40,016 bases of DNA, taken from an uncultured Porphyromonadaceae bacterium. Its GTDB lineage: Bacteria; Bacteroidota; Bacteroidia; Bacteroidales; Muribaculaceae. The translations under genes and the position numbers were made by a program. Positions 17,128 to 26,842 of the stretch are shown here, in pieces. The notes under the pieces are model-generated. The model was not told where the DNA came from, did no database searches, and saw only the letters and a list, made by a program, of their open reading frames with translations. The stretch is from positions 1 to 40,016 of the forward strand of contig CAMWUJ010000026.1 of the NCBI GenBank assembly GCA_947177405.1, written 5' to 3'. The first letter of the stretch is position 1. The number at the start of each line of letters is the position of its first letter.

Positions 17128-19389
17128 ATGGATAATCGGAAAGATATATTCCCCATCACAGGCATGATGTGTGCGGTGTGCGCCAATACTGTGGAGAAGA
17201 CCGCCTCCTCACAGCCGGGGGTGATTTCGGCTGAGGTGAATTTTGCCAATGCATCCCTTTCTTTGGAATGGAATCCGGAAATCACTTCCCCCGAGAAGAT
17301 AGCCGTAACCATACGCGAGGCAGGATATGATATGATCGTGGTGGAATCTGAGCAGGAAGCTGTTGAAGAGAAGGAGAAAGCAGACGATATGGCATATCGA
17401 TCAATGAAGAGGAAGACTATCCTTGCATGGGCTCTCACCATCCCTTTGTCTGTTCTGTGCATGTCGCATATCCACTTCCCCGGAGATGCATGGCTATACA
17501 TGATCCTTACGTTGATTGTGATGGTTTTCTGCGGATCAGGATTCTATCGTCGTGGATTCAAATCTTTGATAGCCAAGGCACCTACGATGGATTCTCTTGT
17601 GGCTCTCTCCACTATTGTGAGCTTCCTTTTCTCACTTTTCAACACGCTCTCCTCGGAATGGTTCGTATCGCGTGGAATGGATGCCAATCTCTATTACGAA
17701 GGGGCGGCGATGATCATTTCATTCGTGCTCACCGGCAAACTCATGGAAACGCGCACCCGCCATAATACGGGGATTGCGCTGAAGGCTCTGATGGGATTGC
17801 AGCCCGTTGAAGCAATGGTGGTGCTTCCCGATGGATCGCGCAAGATAGTCAGCATCACTGATATTAGACCGGGAGACCTGATAGCCGTACGCCCGGGTGA
17901 GAAGGTTCCTGCCGACGGCATTGTGGAGAGTGGTGTTTCTGCCGTGGATGAGAGTATGCTCACCGGTGAACCCCTGAAGGTGGAAAAGAAACCGGGCGAC
18001 AAAGTAGTCTCGGGAACCGTCAACGGACTCGGGAATTTCGTGATGAGAGCTGAAAAGGTTGGTGCGGAGACCGAACTGTCGCGTATAATTCGTGCTGTCA
18101 GGGATGCACAGGGTTCAAAAGCGCCGGTGCAACGATTAGTAGATAAGATAAGCTCTGTTTTTGTTCCCACTGTCATTGCCCTGTCGGTTCTGACTTTCAT
18201 AATATGGTGTATCATAGGCAATATGGCTGTCGGCCTTGTAGCTTCCATATCAGTCTTGGTGATTGCCTGTCCCTGCGCTTTGGGTCTGGCCACTCCCACA
18301 GCCATGATGGTAGGTATAGGACGAGGTGCCCGTAACGGTATTCTTGTAAAGGACGCCGCCGCACTCGAACGTCTTGCCAAAGTGAATATACTTGCCATCG
18401 ATAAGACCGGCACTTTGACTGAAGGACACCCGGAGGTGACCGGTATCCTCTTCTCCCCTGCCTTTACCACAGACTCTGGAGATAATCTCAATGATACGGA
18501 ATCTGCCTCCCTTTTCCCCATTTCCCGCAACAAGCTTTTAGGGATTGTGGCCGGAGCTGAAAGCAATAGCATTCATCCTCTCTCGGAAGCTATCGTGAAA
18601 TATACTCGGGATCAAGGAATATCCCCTGTTTCTCCCGATTCATTCGATTATTTCCCGGGCAAGGGAATCCAATGCTCATATAGTGGGGAGGATTTTGAGA
18701 TAGGCACATTTATCTTCGGCAAGGATGCCGATGCCGAGAAGTTTTCATCAGCCGCCCTCTCCTGGCTCGATGAAGGAGCCGGAGTGGTGGCTGTATATTC
18801 CCGCGGGAAGCTTCTGCTTCTCATACGTATAGAAGATTCCCTCCGGCCGGATGCTTATGAAAGTATAAATCGTCTTGATTCTCTTGGTATAAGCACAATC
18901 CTTTTGACCGGTGACAAACTTGCCACAGCACTCCATATCGCCCGGCAGGCTGGAGTGGAGAAAGTGAAGGCGGAGATGCTACCATCCGACAAACAGGAAT
19001 ATATCTCGCATTTGATGAAGGAAGGTTACATCGTGGCTATGGCAGGTGATGGCATTAACGACACCCAGGCGTTGGCAGAATCGGATGTGTCGATTGCCAT
19101 GGGGAGCGGATCTGATATAGCGATCGAGGCTGCCCAACTCACCATCACCGGTGCGCGGCTCTCTGCGATACCCACAGCCGTGAGTCTGGCCCGAGCCACT
19201 CTGCGTATTATACGCGAAAACCTTTTCTGGGCGTTTATATATAATGTGATCGGTATTCCATTGGCAGCCGGAGTGCTATATTCTTTAGGATTCATGCTAA
19301 ATCCCATGTTCGCGTCGGCAGCTATGGCGCTCTCTTCGGTATGCGTGGTGACCAATTCACTGAGACTGAATAAAATCAAACTTAAATAA
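17128..19389 (+). CDS. copA: Copper-exporting P1B-type ATPase CopA
   Basis: A 753-residue heavy-metal ATPase with one N-terminal HMA domain (metal motif Cys15-Ala-Val-Cys18), eight membrane helices, the transmembrane copper site CPC at 381-383, the TGE actuator motif (LTGEP near 280), phosphorylated Asp425 in DKTGTLT, the HP motif (SIHPLSEA), and the hinge [10 protein letters not shown]. The CPC plus CxxC pattern indicates export of Cu(I) from the cytoplasm. A copper chaperone gene follows 8 nt later, supporting the assignment. No copper regulator gene is seen nearby. Confidence 0.95.
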   Translation: MDNRKDIFPITGMMCAVCANTVEKTASSQPGVISAEVNFANASLSLEWNPEITSPEKIAVTIREAGYDMIVVESEQEAVEEKEKADDMAYRSMKRKTILAWALTIPLSVLCMSHIHFPGDAWLYMILTLIVMVFCGSGFYRRGFKSLIAKAPTMDSLVALSTIVSFLFSLFNTLSSEWFVSRGMDANLYYEGAAMIISFVLTGKLMETRTRHNTGIALKALMGLQPVEAMVVLPDGSRKIVSITDIRPGDLIAVRPGEKVPADGIVESGVSAVDESMLTGEPLKVEKKPGDKVVSGTVNGLGNFVMRAEKVGAETELSRIIRAVRDAQGSKAPVQRLVDKISSVFVPTVIALSVLTFIIWCIIGNMAVGLVASISVLVIACPCALGLATPTAMMVGIGRGARNGILVKDAAALERLAKVNILAIDKTGTLTEGHPEVTGILFSPAFTTDSGDNLNDTESASLFPISRNKLLGIVAGAESNSIHPLSEAIVKYTRDQGISPVSPDSFDYFPGKGIQCSYSGEDFEIGTFIFGKDADAEKFSSAALSWLDEGAGVVAVYSRGKLLLLIRIEDSLRPDAYESINRLDSLGISTILLTGDKLATALHIARQAGVEKVKAEMLPSDKQEYISHLMKEGYIVAMAGDGINDTQALAESDVSIAMGSGSDIAIEAAQLTITGARLSAIPTAVSLARATLRIIRENLFWAFIYNVIGIPLAAGVLYSLGFMLNPMFASAAMALSSVCVVTNSLRLNKIKLK

Positions 19390-19397
19390 TAAAAATT

Positions 19398-19622
19398 ATG
19401 AAATTCAAGACAAACGCAAAATGCGCTGGATGCAAGACCACCATCCTTAATCACATGCAAAGTAAATTTCCTGATGAGAACTGGTCGCTCGACCTGGAAA
19501 ACACCGACAAGGTGCTTGAGATGCACGGTGTTCCCGACAACGAAGCCCGTGCCCGTGAAGTGGAGACAGCCATTGCCGAAACAGGATTCAAAGGCACCTG
19601 GATGCCTCAAACCGGCTATTGA
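19398..19622 (+). CDS. Small HMA-domain copper chaperone (CopZ-like)
   Basis: A 74-residue single HMA domain. The metal-binding CxxC is Cys9-Ala-Gly-Cys12 near the N-terminus, where CopZ has its Cu(I) site. It probably delivers Cu(I) to the HMA domain of the adjacent CopA. The gene is co-transcribed with copA (8-nt gap) and ends 11 nt before the ABC ATPase start. Sequence beyond the metal loop is diverged from classical CopZ. Confidence 0.82.
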   Translation: MKFKTNAKCAGCKTTILNHMQSKFPDENWSLDLENTDKVLEMHGVPDNEARAREVETAIAETGFKGTWMPQTGY

Positions 19623-19633
19623 TCCCCTTTAAG

Positions 19634-20383
19634 ATGATTCGATTAGAAGGGATAACAAAGTCGTATGGCGACCTGTGCGTGCTCTCCGATATCGATCTCA
19701 CGGTTCACGACCATGAGATAATGACAATCGTGGGTCCCAGTGGCGCCGGAAAGACCACGCTCCTCCAGATTGCGGGCACTCTCGATTCGCCCGATCATGG
19801 GACGGTGAGTTATGATGGAATGGATATCACCTCGCTTTCCGACCGCCGCCTCTCCGATTTCCGCAACCGCCACATCGGCTTCATCTTTCAGTTCCATCAG
19901 CTTCTGCCGGAGTTCACAGCACAGGAGAATGTGGCTCTTCCGATGCTCATCGGGGGAGAATCAAAAAAGAGAGCCATGAAACGTGCAGCCGAGCTCCTCG
20001 ACGACCTCGGCCTCTCCGACCGTCTGCGCCATAAACCTGGACAACTTTCCGGAGGTGAACGACAGCGTGCCGCCATTGCCCGCGCACTGATCAATAATCC
20101 CGGGGTAATCTTCGCAGATGAGCCCACGGGATCTCTCGATTCGCGCAATCGCGATGATATCTGTGATGTCATTACCCGTCTGCGGCGTGACCTCGGACAG
20201 ACATTCGTGATCGTGACCCATGACCCCTCGATAGCATCTATCGCCGATCGCGTGGTGGATATGGCCGACGGCCGCATTGTGGGAATCCACACTTCAGAAG
20301 AAGCAGGAAGCCCCAAGCTGCCCCAAGAACCGGATAATTCAAATTCCGGAGATAATCCTGAACGGACGGAAAAAGCAATATAA
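19634..20383 (+). CDS. ABC transporter ATPase, LolD-like
   Basis: An ATPase of 249 residues, counted from ATG 19634, which gives MIRLEGITKSYG, the normal start for LolD-type proteins; a TTG at 19619 would overlap the chaperone gene and adds nothing conserved. Walker A is GPSGAGKTTLL, the signature LSGGERQRAAIARAL, Walker B VIFADEPTGSLD and the H-loop VTHD. This group powers LolCE lipoprotein release or MacB-type exporters. No permease gene adjoins. The last ~30 residues are a polar, disordered-looking tail rich in P, E, S and N. Confidence 0.85.
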   Translation: MIRLEGITKSYGDLCVLSDIDLTVHDHEIMTIVGPSGAGKTTLLQIAGTLDSPDHGTVSYDGMDITSLSDRRLSDFRNRHIGFIFQFHQLLPEFTAQENVALPMLIGGESKKRAMKRAAELLDDLGLSDRLRHKPGQLSGGERQRAAIARALINNPGVIFADEPTGSLDSRNRDDICDVITRLRRDLGQTFVIVTHDPSIASIADRVVDMADGRIVGIHTSEEAGSPKLPQEPDNSNSGDNPERTEKAI

Positions 20384-20384
20384 T

Positions 20385-20415
20385 TTGATTATGTCATTTT
20401 ATTTTGCTAAATTCG
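20385..20415 (+). promoter_or_regulatory. Promoter of the DUF3467-cysS operon
   Basis: TTG at 20385-20387, 20 nt, TAAATTCG at 20408-20415 (one mismatch); ATG follows 37 nt downstream. Confidence 0.5.
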
Positions 20416-20452
20416 CGTAAATAAAAGAAAAATCATTTAATAAGATAAGAAA

Positions 20453-20734
20453 ATGGAAAATAAAGAAAACAAAAATCAGCTTCAGATTCAGCTTCGCCCT
20501 GAGATGGCCGATGGCAAATACAGCAACCTTGCAATGATCGGTCATGGCCCCAACGAGTTCCTCATGGACTTCATCTTCGCTGCACCCGGCATGCCCCAGG
20601 CTCCGGTAGTGAGCCGTGTGATCATGAGCCCTGAGAACGCTAAGCAGCTCCTCTTCGCCCTCACCGACAACATCAAGAAATATGAGGCTCAGTTCGGAGA
20701 GATCATGCCCCGCACTGCTGCCGGAAACAATTGA
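20453..20734 (+). CDS. DUF3467 domain protein
   Basis: A 93-residue protein of unknown function, typical of the DUF3467 family in size and in its [20 protein letters not shown] and [17 protein letters not shown] segments. It is soluble and acidic, with no signal peptide. The cysS start lies 1 nt after its stop, so the two are translated from one mRNA. Strong promoter and high-GC, well-adapted codons suggest good expression. No function is established. Confidence 0.85.
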   Translation: MENKENKNQLQIQLRPEMADGKYSNLAMIGHGPNEFLMDFIFAAPGMPQAPVVSRVIMSPENAKQLLFALTDNIKKYEAQFGEIMPRTAAGNN

Positions 20735-20735
20735 T

Positions 20736-22211
20736 ATGAAGGTTAATAATCTTTTTATCTACAATTCGCTTGCCCGCATGAAACAGCCTTTCAGGCCTAT
20801 TCATGACGGGCATGTCGGTATGTATGTCTGCGGGCCAACCGTGTATGGCGACGCTCATCTGGGCCATGCGCGTCCTGCGATCACGTTCGATATCCTTTTC
20901 CGTTATCTCAAACATCTGGGATATAAGGTGCGCTATGTACGCAACATCACCGATGTGGGTCATCTTGAGCATGATGCCGACTCGGGAGAGGATAAAGTAG
21001 CAAAAAAAGCCCGTCTCGAACAGCTTGAGCCCATGGAAGTGGTGCAGCTTTATCTAAACCGCTACCATAAAGATATGGAAGCCCTCAATGTGCTCCCCCC
21101 GAGCATCGAGCCTCACGCCTCAGGCCATATCATCGAGCAAATAGAATATATCAAGAAGATTCTCGACTCCGGATATGCCTACGAGAGCTGCGGTTCTGTT
21201 TATTTCGATGTGGAGAAGTTTAACCGCGACCATAATTACGGACGTCTCTCCGGCCGCAATATCGAGGAGATGCAGAACAATACACGCACTCTTGATGGTC
21301 AGGAAGAGAAACGCAACCCGCTCGACTTCGCTCTCTGGAAAAAAGCTTCTCCGGAGCATATCATGCATTGGCCCTCTCCATGGAGTGAAGGATTTCCGGG
21401 GTGGCACCTCGAGTGCAGCACAATGGGTGAGAAATATCTTGGAGAACGTTTCGATATTCATGGCGGAGGGCTCGACCTGATGTTCCCCCATCATGAGTGT
21501 GAGATAGCGCAGAGTGTGGCCGCACAAGGACACGATGCAGTGAATTATTGGATGCACAATAATATGATCACCATAGCAGGGAAGAAGATGGGTAAGTCGT
21601 ATAATAACTTCATCACCCTCGAACAATTCTTCAACGGTGATCATCCTCTCCTCACACAGGCCTATTCCCCGATGGTGATACGTTTCTTCATCCTCATGGC
21701 GCAGTATCGATCCACTGTGGATTTCTCCAACGAGGCTCTTCAGGCCGCTGAGAAAGCACTTCAGAAGATGACCGATATATATCGTCGTCTCCAGAATCTC
21801 AAACCGGCAGAGAAGTCTTCAGTGGAAGTGCCCGATTTCCTTGCACAGTGCTATGAATCGATGGATGACGACCTGAACACTCCGATGGTGATAGCTACTC
21901 TTTTTGAGGCTGGCAAGATTATCAATTCCGCCACTGATGGCAACGCTTCCCTCAGTGCTGAAGATATCGATAAACTGAAGAAGCTCTTCGACACTATGCT
22001 TATCGACCTTCTTGGCATCCGCGTGGGAGCCGAGGAGAATGGAGCGGATCTCTCACCTTATGAGGGAGCTATGGATCTGCTTATGGATATCCGTGCCAAT
22101 GCTAAAGCGAACAAAGACTGGACCACTTCCGACCTTATCCGCAATAAACTGTCCGAACTTGGATTTAACGTAAAGGATACCAAGAACGGTGTGGAATGGT
22201 CGCTCAAATAA
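20736..22211 (+). CDS. cysS: Cysteinyl-tRNA synthetase
   Basis: A 491-residue class I aminoacyl-tRNA synthetase that charges tRNA-Cys. The ATG at 20736 ([12 protein letters not shown]) is chosen over an in-frame ATG at 20682 that lies inside the DUF3467 gene. The HIGH motif is DAHLGHARP (residues about 39-47), preceded by zinc ligand Cys32 in [10 protein letters not shown]; the second zinc group appears as HLECSTM and [15 protein letters not shown] reads [10 protein letters not shown]. The C-terminal DALR/anticodon region is complete. A hairpin follows the gene at 22242-22273. Confidence 0.97.
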   Translation: MKVNNLFIYNSLARMKQPFRPIHDGHVGMYVCGPTVYGDAHLGHARPAITFDILFRYLKHLGYKVRYVRNITDVGHLEHDADSGEDKVAKKARLEQLEPMEVVQLYLNRYHKDMEALNVLPPSIEPHASGHIIEQIEYIKKILDSGYAYESCGSVYFDVEKFNRDHNYGRLSGRNIEEMQNNTRTLDGQEEKRNPLDFALWKKASPEHIMHWPSPWSEGFPGWHLECSTMGEKYLGERFDIHGGGLDLMFPHHECEIAQSVAAQGHDAVNYWMHNNMITIAGKKMGKSYNNFITLEQFFNGDHPLLTQAYSPMVIRFFILMAQYRSTVDFSNEALQAAEKALQKMTDIYRRLQNLKPAEKSSVEVPDFLAQCYESMDDDLNTPMVIATLFEAGKIINSATDGNASLSAEDIDKLKKLFDTMLIDLLGIRVGAEENGADLSPYEGAMDLLMDIRANAKANKDWTTSDLIRNKLSELGFNVKDTKNGVEWSLK

Positions 22212-22241
22212 AACTTAGTCCATAAAGAGTGATATAATGCA

Positions 22242-22273
22242 AAAGCTCCTGAATTCTGGAATTCAGGAGCTTT
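22242..22273. terminator. Hairpin between cysS and the small membrane protein gene
   Basis: A 15-nt inverted repeat (22242-22256 with 22259-22273) around TG, centred on a doubled GAATTC. The U-tract is modest on both sides, so termination in either direction is likely but not certain. Confidence 0.65.
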
Positions 22274-22312
22274 CTGTTGCTTTATATCTCTTATTCAAAA
22301 GTAGCAATCACT

Positions 22313-22459
22313 CTACGGATGATGCTGACGATAATAGTTACGATCGAGATCGCTGAGAATATCTGAAAAGTTATTACGGCTTCTTGATGATACGGCAGCT
22401 GTAACGAGCATTGCAACGAGGAACATTCCAATAAGGAATACTATTAAAAGTTTTACCAT
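22313..22459 (-). CDS. 48-residue single-span membrane protein (unrecognised)
   Basis: This short reading frame starts at ATG 22459 and stops at TAG 22315-22313. Residues 3-23 are strongly hydrophobic (KLLIVFLIGMFLVAML core), followed by a polar, basic tail with SSRSRNN and ending DRNYYRQHHP. The N-in, single-helix topology is typical of small stress or assembly membrane proteins. A minus-strand -7 box TATATTTG (22533-22526) lies 67 nt upstream and a hairpin lies downstream, both consistent with a real gene. No family is recognised; function unknown. Confidence 0.5.
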   Translation of the reverse strand: MVKLLIVFLIGMFLVAMLVTAAVSSRSRNNFSDILSDLDRNYYRQHHP

Positions 22460-22525
22460 AGTCTCATGTAAATTTAGGTTAACACATTATTTGGTCAATT
22501 GATTCTATCAATTGGATTTCGTATG

Positions 22526-22533
22526 CAAATATA
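22526..22533 (-). promoter_or_regulatory. -7 box upstream of the 48-residue protein
   Basis: TATATTTG on the minus strand matches TAnnTTTG; at the -33 position TTC replaces TTG. Confidence 0.35.
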
Positions 22534-22636
22534 ATAAAAAACTTTTAGAAAGTGAACATTTTGTTAAAAATTTTATTAACAATTTTCACTTTTTTAAAAA
22601 TCTGCTGCCGGCTATAGTTCCGACAATATCATCAGA

Positions 22637-24556
22637 TCAGTCTCTATCTTTATCAAGCTGCTCATATTTTGAGTGTTGGCTCTTGAATTCGGGCACAATT
22701 CTCTTCATTCCCGCCACAATGGTCATGTCATCACTTGTTGGAGCTGAAGCCACGAGCTCGACAAGGTCGGCTTTTACTTCATCGAATTCATATTCCCTCA
22801 CCTTCGCCACCATGATTTTGGGATGGAATGTAGGGAGAGTTATCTCCTTGTCATTGAGCACCTCCTCATAAAGCTTCTCGCCATCACGCAGACCGGTAAA
22901 TTTTATCTCCACATCCTTCGCGCCGCTGAGCTTGATCATTCTCTTGGCCAGGTCGGCGATTCGTACCGGCTCTCCCATGTCGAACACATATATCTCTCCG
23001 CCCTTTCCCATCGTGCCGGCCTCGATCACGAGCTTGCAAGCCTCCGGGATAAGCATGAAGAAGCGTATGATGTCGGGATGAGTCACCGTTACCGGTCCTC
23101 CTTTCTTTATCTGTTCCTGGAAGATTGGAATAACCGATCCGTTCGATCCAAGCACATTGCCGAAACGTGTTGTTACAAATTGCGTTTCACCTTCCACCTT
23201 CCCCTCCTTAAGGGCCTTGTCAAGACTCTGCACGTATATCTCGCAGATTCGCTTCGAGCATCCCATCACGTTAGTGGGATTCACAGCCTTGTCGGTCGAT
23301 ACCATCACGAACTTCTTCGTGCCGTATTTCACCGCCAAGTCTGCGATATTCATTGTGCCGTGAACATTATTAATTATCGCCTCGTATGGATTGTCTTCCA
23401 TCATCGGCACATGCTTATAAGCCGCTGCATGAAACACGTATTCAGGACGAAACGTATTGAAGAGGCGTTCCATCATCCGCTTGTCTGCTATATCGGCCAC
23501 CACAGTTTCTGCCTTGATGTCGGGATATTCGTTTTTCATCATGAGCCTGATGTCGTGCATCGGCGTCTCAGCCTGATCCACCAGCACCAGATGACGAGGT
23601 TTATATTCTGCAATCTGACGCACCATCTCAGATCCGATACTGCCTGCAGCTCCGGTGATCATAACCACGTTCCCTTCAAGCAATTCCGCAGCCGCCTCCA
23701 TATCCACCTCAATCTTGGCGCGCGGAAGAAGATCTTCCACATTTACAGGATGAAGGTCGGCAATTTTGAGATCGGTCTTCCCATCCCACTCACGAGCGTG
23801 AGGCATAACAAGAATCTTTATACCATCGGTCACGAGGTGGTTGATGAGATCTTCATTCTCACGAAGTTCATCCATCATGAATGGGGATACTATAAGAGTA
23901 TATACCTTATTTTTCTTCATCACCTCCGGCAAAGACATATCGAATGGATATACCTTGACTCCCATAAGCATACGGTGTTCCATCTCCGGCTCCGAACTCA
24001 CGAATCCATCAAGGGTAAAGGGAGAATCCACTTGCGATCGAATACTTTTTGCCAGAGCCGCCCCGCCGGTTTTGATTCCAAGAATATAGGCCTTGTTGGT
24101 ATCAGGCCGGCGCGATGTCTGCTCGAAGATGGTCTTCACCCATACACGGATAGTCCACATGAATGCCACCACGAAGAGGCCCATGAGGATGATATCTGCC
24201 AATCCGAACTCCACAAGCCATGACTTCGGACCGAGCACAAGGAAGATGGCGGCCCCAAGCACCACTGCTAACACCACGGCTCCTCCGATACGCAGAAGAT
24301 CGTTGAACGATGAATATCGGATCACACCGTTGTAGGTATGAAATATTTTAAAAGAAAGGAGAAAACAAAGTAAGAATATGCACATAGTGGCAGCCAACGA
24401 CTCTATCACGTCGAGAGTCTGGGCCGAACCATGATGCACGGTATATGCCAAAAGTCCCGCAAAAACCACGAACATACAGTCGAGCATCAATATGCTCCAG
24501 TATGGGAGCGCGGCACGCGAGAAATACCAATGGGCAAGTTTTTTGAACGAATTCAT
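22637..24556 (-). CDS. Membrane-bound nucleotide-sugar 4,6-dehydratase (PglF/WbpM/CapD-like)
   Basis: A 639-residue protein: four membrane helices (about 18-42, 52-73, 90-108, 118-140), a linker domain, and a Rossmann dehydratase domain from about 295. The NAD loop TGAAGSIGSE is at 301-310 and STDKA at 420-424. The usual catalytic tyrosine is replaced by methionine (Met431-x-x-x-Lys435), as known for WbpM and PglF. The reaction is probably UDP-GlcNAc to a UDP-4-keto-6-deoxy sugar. With the neighbouring DegT aminotransferase it would give a UDP-4-amino-4,6-dideoxy sugar for the polysaccharide. It lies behind a terminator and its own -7 box, thus a separate transcript. Confidence 0.9.
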   Translation of the reverse strand: MNSFKKLAHWYFSRAALPYWSILMLDCMFVVFAGLLAYTVHHGSAQTLDVIESLAATMCIFLLCFLLSFKIFHTYNGVIRYSSFNDLLRIGGAVVLAVVLGAAIFLVLGPKSWLVEFGLADIILMGLFVVAFMWTIRVWVKTIFEQTSRRPDTNKAYILGIKTGGAALAKSIRSQVDSPFTLDGFVSSEPEMEHRMLMGVKVYPFDMSLPEVMKKNKVYTLIVSPFMMDELRENEDLINHLVTDGIKILVMPHAREWDGKTDLKIADLHPVNVEDLLPRAKIEVDMEAAAELLEGNVVMITGAAGSIGSEMVRQIAEYKPRHLVLVDQAETPMHDIRLMMKNEYPDIKAETVVADIADKRMMERLFNTFRPEYVFHAAAYKHVPMMEDNPYEAIINNVHGTMNIADLAVKYGTKKFVMVSTDKAVNPTNVMGCSKRICEIYVQSLDKALKEGKVEGETQFVTTRFGNVLGSNGSVIPIFQEQIKKGGPVTVTHPDIIRFFMLIPEACKLVIEAGTMGKGGEIYVFDMGEPVRIADLAKRMIKLSGAKDVEIKFTGLRDGEKLYEEVLNDKEITLPTFHPKIMVAKVREYEFDEVKADLVELVASAPTSDDMTIVAGMKRIVPEFKSQHSKYEQLDKDRD

Positions 24557-24613
24557 GAAGATTAGATTAAATAGCTTATCAGTTTAAATTAAACCGAGAA
24601 TCTGTCATTTCCA

Positions 24614-24621
24614 CAAAGGTA
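24614..24621 (-). promoter_or_regulatory. -7 box of the dehydratase gene
   Basis: TACCTTTG on the minus strand, 57 nt before the ATG at 24556. A possible TTG (24647-24645) is 23 nt away, slightly too far. Confidence 0.4.
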
Positions 24622-24660
24622 CAAAATAAATTCGAAATTTGCACCAATTTGTATATAAAA

Positions 24661-24702
24661 AATGGAATAAAACTCTATCCGGAGATAGGGTTTTATTCCA
24701 TT
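24661..24702 (-). terminator. Terminator of the DegT aminotransferase gene
   Basis: A 19-nt stem with a single G-T wobble (24661-24679 with 24684-24702) and a 4-nt loop CGGA. On the minus strand it is followed by TTTTATATAC. It lies 34 nt past the aminotransferase stop. Confidence 0.85.
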
Positions 24703-24736
24703 TTGCTATTTTGATATTTTGATATTCTCTTTTTTG

Positions 24737-26041
24737 CTACTTTCCGGTGTCGATATTTTCCTTAATTATATCCACTATATATCTAACATCCTCCTCCTTC
24801 ACATACGGGCCGGCAGGGAGACATATACCTACTTTAAACAGATCCTCGCTCACACCGTTCAGATATGCAGGAGCATCGCGATATACAGGCTGCTTGTGCA
24901 TCGGTTTCCATAAAGGCCGCGCCTCTACGTTGGCGGCATCGAGAGCCATGCGCAATGCCTCCACATTGTCGTTGGGCTGACAATCGGTAACAGAGGTAGT
25001 GGCGGCATGGGTCACTCCGGCAGCACCTCCCACAGCTCCGGTGATCACCTGCTTATATGCATTCTCCTGACCTTTGATCTTTAGTGACGGATCAAGGGTG
25101 GCGGTGCAGAGCCAGAAATTGGAATCGAATTCCGGAGCCGGATTTCCATGCATCGTGATTCCTTCAACATCCTTGAGAAGCTCACAGTAAAGTTCCTGCA
25201 CATGCTTATGATGGGATATATGATCATCGAGCACAGTCATCTGTCCCCTTCCGATCCCGGCGCAGATATTACTCATTCTGTAATTGTAGCCGATCGACTC
25301 ATGTTGATAATAGGGATAAGATTCCCGGGCCTGGGTGGCATACCAGAGTATCTCCTTAGCCTTCTCCTCATCGGGACATATCAGCGCTCCTCCGCCGGAA
25401 GTGGTGATCATCTTATTGCCGTTGAACGAGAGCACGCCATATTCTCCGAATGTTCCGAGTGACTGTCCATTGAACATCGATCCGAAACCCTCAGCACCAT
25501 CCTCTATCACAGGAATATCGTAACGGTTTGCGATCTCCATAATCCTGTCGATCTTATAAGGCATACCATACAAAGCGACCGGGATAATAGCCTTAGGCTT
25601 CTTCCCGGTCTTTTCAATACGATCCTTTATAGCCTCTTCCAGCAGGTCGGGATCCATGTTCCATGATTCGCGCTCGGAATCAATGAAAACGGGGGTGGCA
25701 CCGAGATAAGTAATCGGGTGACTCGATGCGCAGAAAGTGAACGACTGCACCAGCACTTCATCACCGGCCTTAACACCACAGGCAATAAGGGCGAGATGCA
25801 CGGCAGCAGTGCCCGCGCTAAGGCACACAACCTTCTTGTCGAGCGGATTTTCCTCCCCCACCGTCGCACCGGTTTCCGGATTGATTTCCACACGCTTATT
25901 CACAAAATTCTCAAGGTCTTTTTCGAAAGCGTTCACGTTAGGGCCCATCGGCACCACCCAATTGGTGTCGAAAGCTTCCTTAATAAAATCCTGCTCCTTG
26001 CCGCTCATGTGAGCGAGGCAAAGATAAATTCTATCTCTCAT
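24737..26041 (-). CDS. DegT/DnrJ/EryC1/StrS-family sugar aminotransferase
   Basis: A 434-residue PLP-dependent aminotransferase. The PLP lysine is Lys210 in SFNGNKMITTSGGGAL, with Asp181 (IEDGAEGFGS) as the pyridine-nitrogen partner and SAGTAAVHLAL as the phosphate-binding segment (about 75-85). Such enzymes aminate the 4-keto sugar made by PglF-type dehydratases, and the dehydratase gene is the next gene downstream. Slightly longer than PglE-like proteins because of extra residues around 50-70 and 330-350 (an A/G/T-rich insertion GAVGGAAGVTHAATTSV). Transcription ends at 24661-24702. Confidence 0.9.
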   Translation of the reverse strand: MRDRIYLCLAHMSGKEQDFIKEAFDTNWVVPMGPNVNAFEKDLENFVNKRVEINPETGATVGEENPLDKKVVCLSAGTAAVHLALIACGVKAGDEVLVQSFTFCASSHPITYLGATPVFIDSERESWNMDPDLLEEAIKDRIEKTGKKPKAIIPVALYGMPYKIDRIMEIANRYDIPVIEDGAEGFGSMFNGQSLGTFGEYGVLSFNGNKMITTSGGGALICPDEEKAKEILWYATQARESYPYYQHESIGYNYRMSNICAGIGRGQMTVLDDHISHHKHVQELYCELLKDVEGITMHGNPAPEFDSNFWLCTATLDPSLKIKGQENAYKQVITGAVGGAAGVTHAATTSVTDCQPNDNVEALRMALDAANVEARPLWKPMHKQPVYRDAPAYLNGVSEDLFKVGICLPAGPYVKEEDVRYIVDIIKENIDTGK

Positions 26042-26156
26042 TATAATTATATTTTTTGGAATTTCCTATCAGAATAGCTTTTCTCGACCATTCTATACCC
26101 CACTCCTTCTGTCTAAGAGCGTTTTCCCTCCTTTGTTTTAAATCAGCCCCATTGTT

Positions 26157-26636
26157 CTACTGTTCTCCTGTCTTAATACCTCCCTTTATCATCTGTTCCC
26201 CTCTCTTAAAAAGGATAGGTGAAGCGCTATCCTCAAGTAGAGCAAAAGTCTCAGCCTTCGAAATAGGCTGGCCCACGAAAGCCCGATCACTTGTCACAAA
26301 TCCTGAGGCAATGGGAATACGGCTATACATCGATACTGGAGCCAGATACGCTCCTTGTCAGTGAAAGCAAAAGGCAGCAGTTGTGCCACCCAATCCTTGA
26401 AGCGATTCAATTCCGAAAAACTGTTTACTCCCCCACTCTCCAGAAATCCTCCGCCGGAATGATCAGACCCTATAAGAAATCGCAGCAAATATTTTCACCT
26501 CACCCTATCTCCCGGCCTTGGTCAGAGCGGATATCATCATAATAATCCTTATGGAAGATATAATCCTCCTCACAGAAGACATATACAGTATCGGTTATAC
26601 AGTATCGGTAAACTCCGGCCTCACACGGAAAGTCAT
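26157..26636 (-). pseudogene. Decayed gene of unknown family, broken by a 14-bp tandem duplication
   Basis: Minus-strand coding sequence is visible in three frames. It starts near ATG 26636 (MTFRVRPEFTDTV) and meets a TAA caused by a perfect 14-bp tandem duplication (26582-26595 and 26596-26609). If one copy is removed the frame continues as YVFCEEDYIFHKDYYDDI to a TGA at 26502-26500. A second frame (26488-26294) contains FSELNRFKDWVAQLLPF. A third continues as APVSMYSRIPIASGF and SDRAFVGQPISKAETF to a TAG at 26159-26157. The protein family is not recognised. The open plus-strand frames over this stretch look non-coding. Confidence 0.55.
26582..26609. repeat. Perfect 14-bp tandem duplication
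   Basis: TATACAGTATCGGT occurs twice in direct succession. Fourteen is not a multiple of three, so the duplication shifts the frame of the surrounding minus-strand gene. Confidence 0.9.
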
Positions 26637-26842
26637 TGCAATCTCAGCGAAGCTATTAGCATTAAAAATTTTGAAAGATACAGCAGACCGATTATAGATC
26701 GTCCTTAACGTGTTATAATCTTGTAAGATATTTTCTATTGTGCCATACATTAAAATTAAACTGCAAAAGTATAGCACCATCGTCGCATCAGCGGCTTATA
26801 ACATTATTTTCTATCTACGAGTATTGCAAGAGAGGTACAAAA

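Noticed and set aside
17694..18572. 292-codon minus-strand frame
   Set aside because: Antisense to copA, with no domain features.
19619..20383. TTG start for the LolD-like ATPase
   Set aside because: It overlaps the copper chaperone gene and adds five non-conserved residues; ATG 19634 gives the normal N-terminus.
20682..20735. 18-residue N-terminal extension of cysS
   Set aside because: It lies within the DUF3467 gene in another frame; ATG 20736 gives the standard CysRS start.
22823..24223. 466-codon plus-strand frame
   Set aside because: Antisense to the dehydratase gene; histidine-rich low-complexity composition is typical of a mirror frame.
26056..26542. Two overlapping plus-strand frames of 102 and 83 codons
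   Set aside because: They lie opposite the fragments of the decayed minus-strand gene and have no family-like pattern or ribosome binding site.
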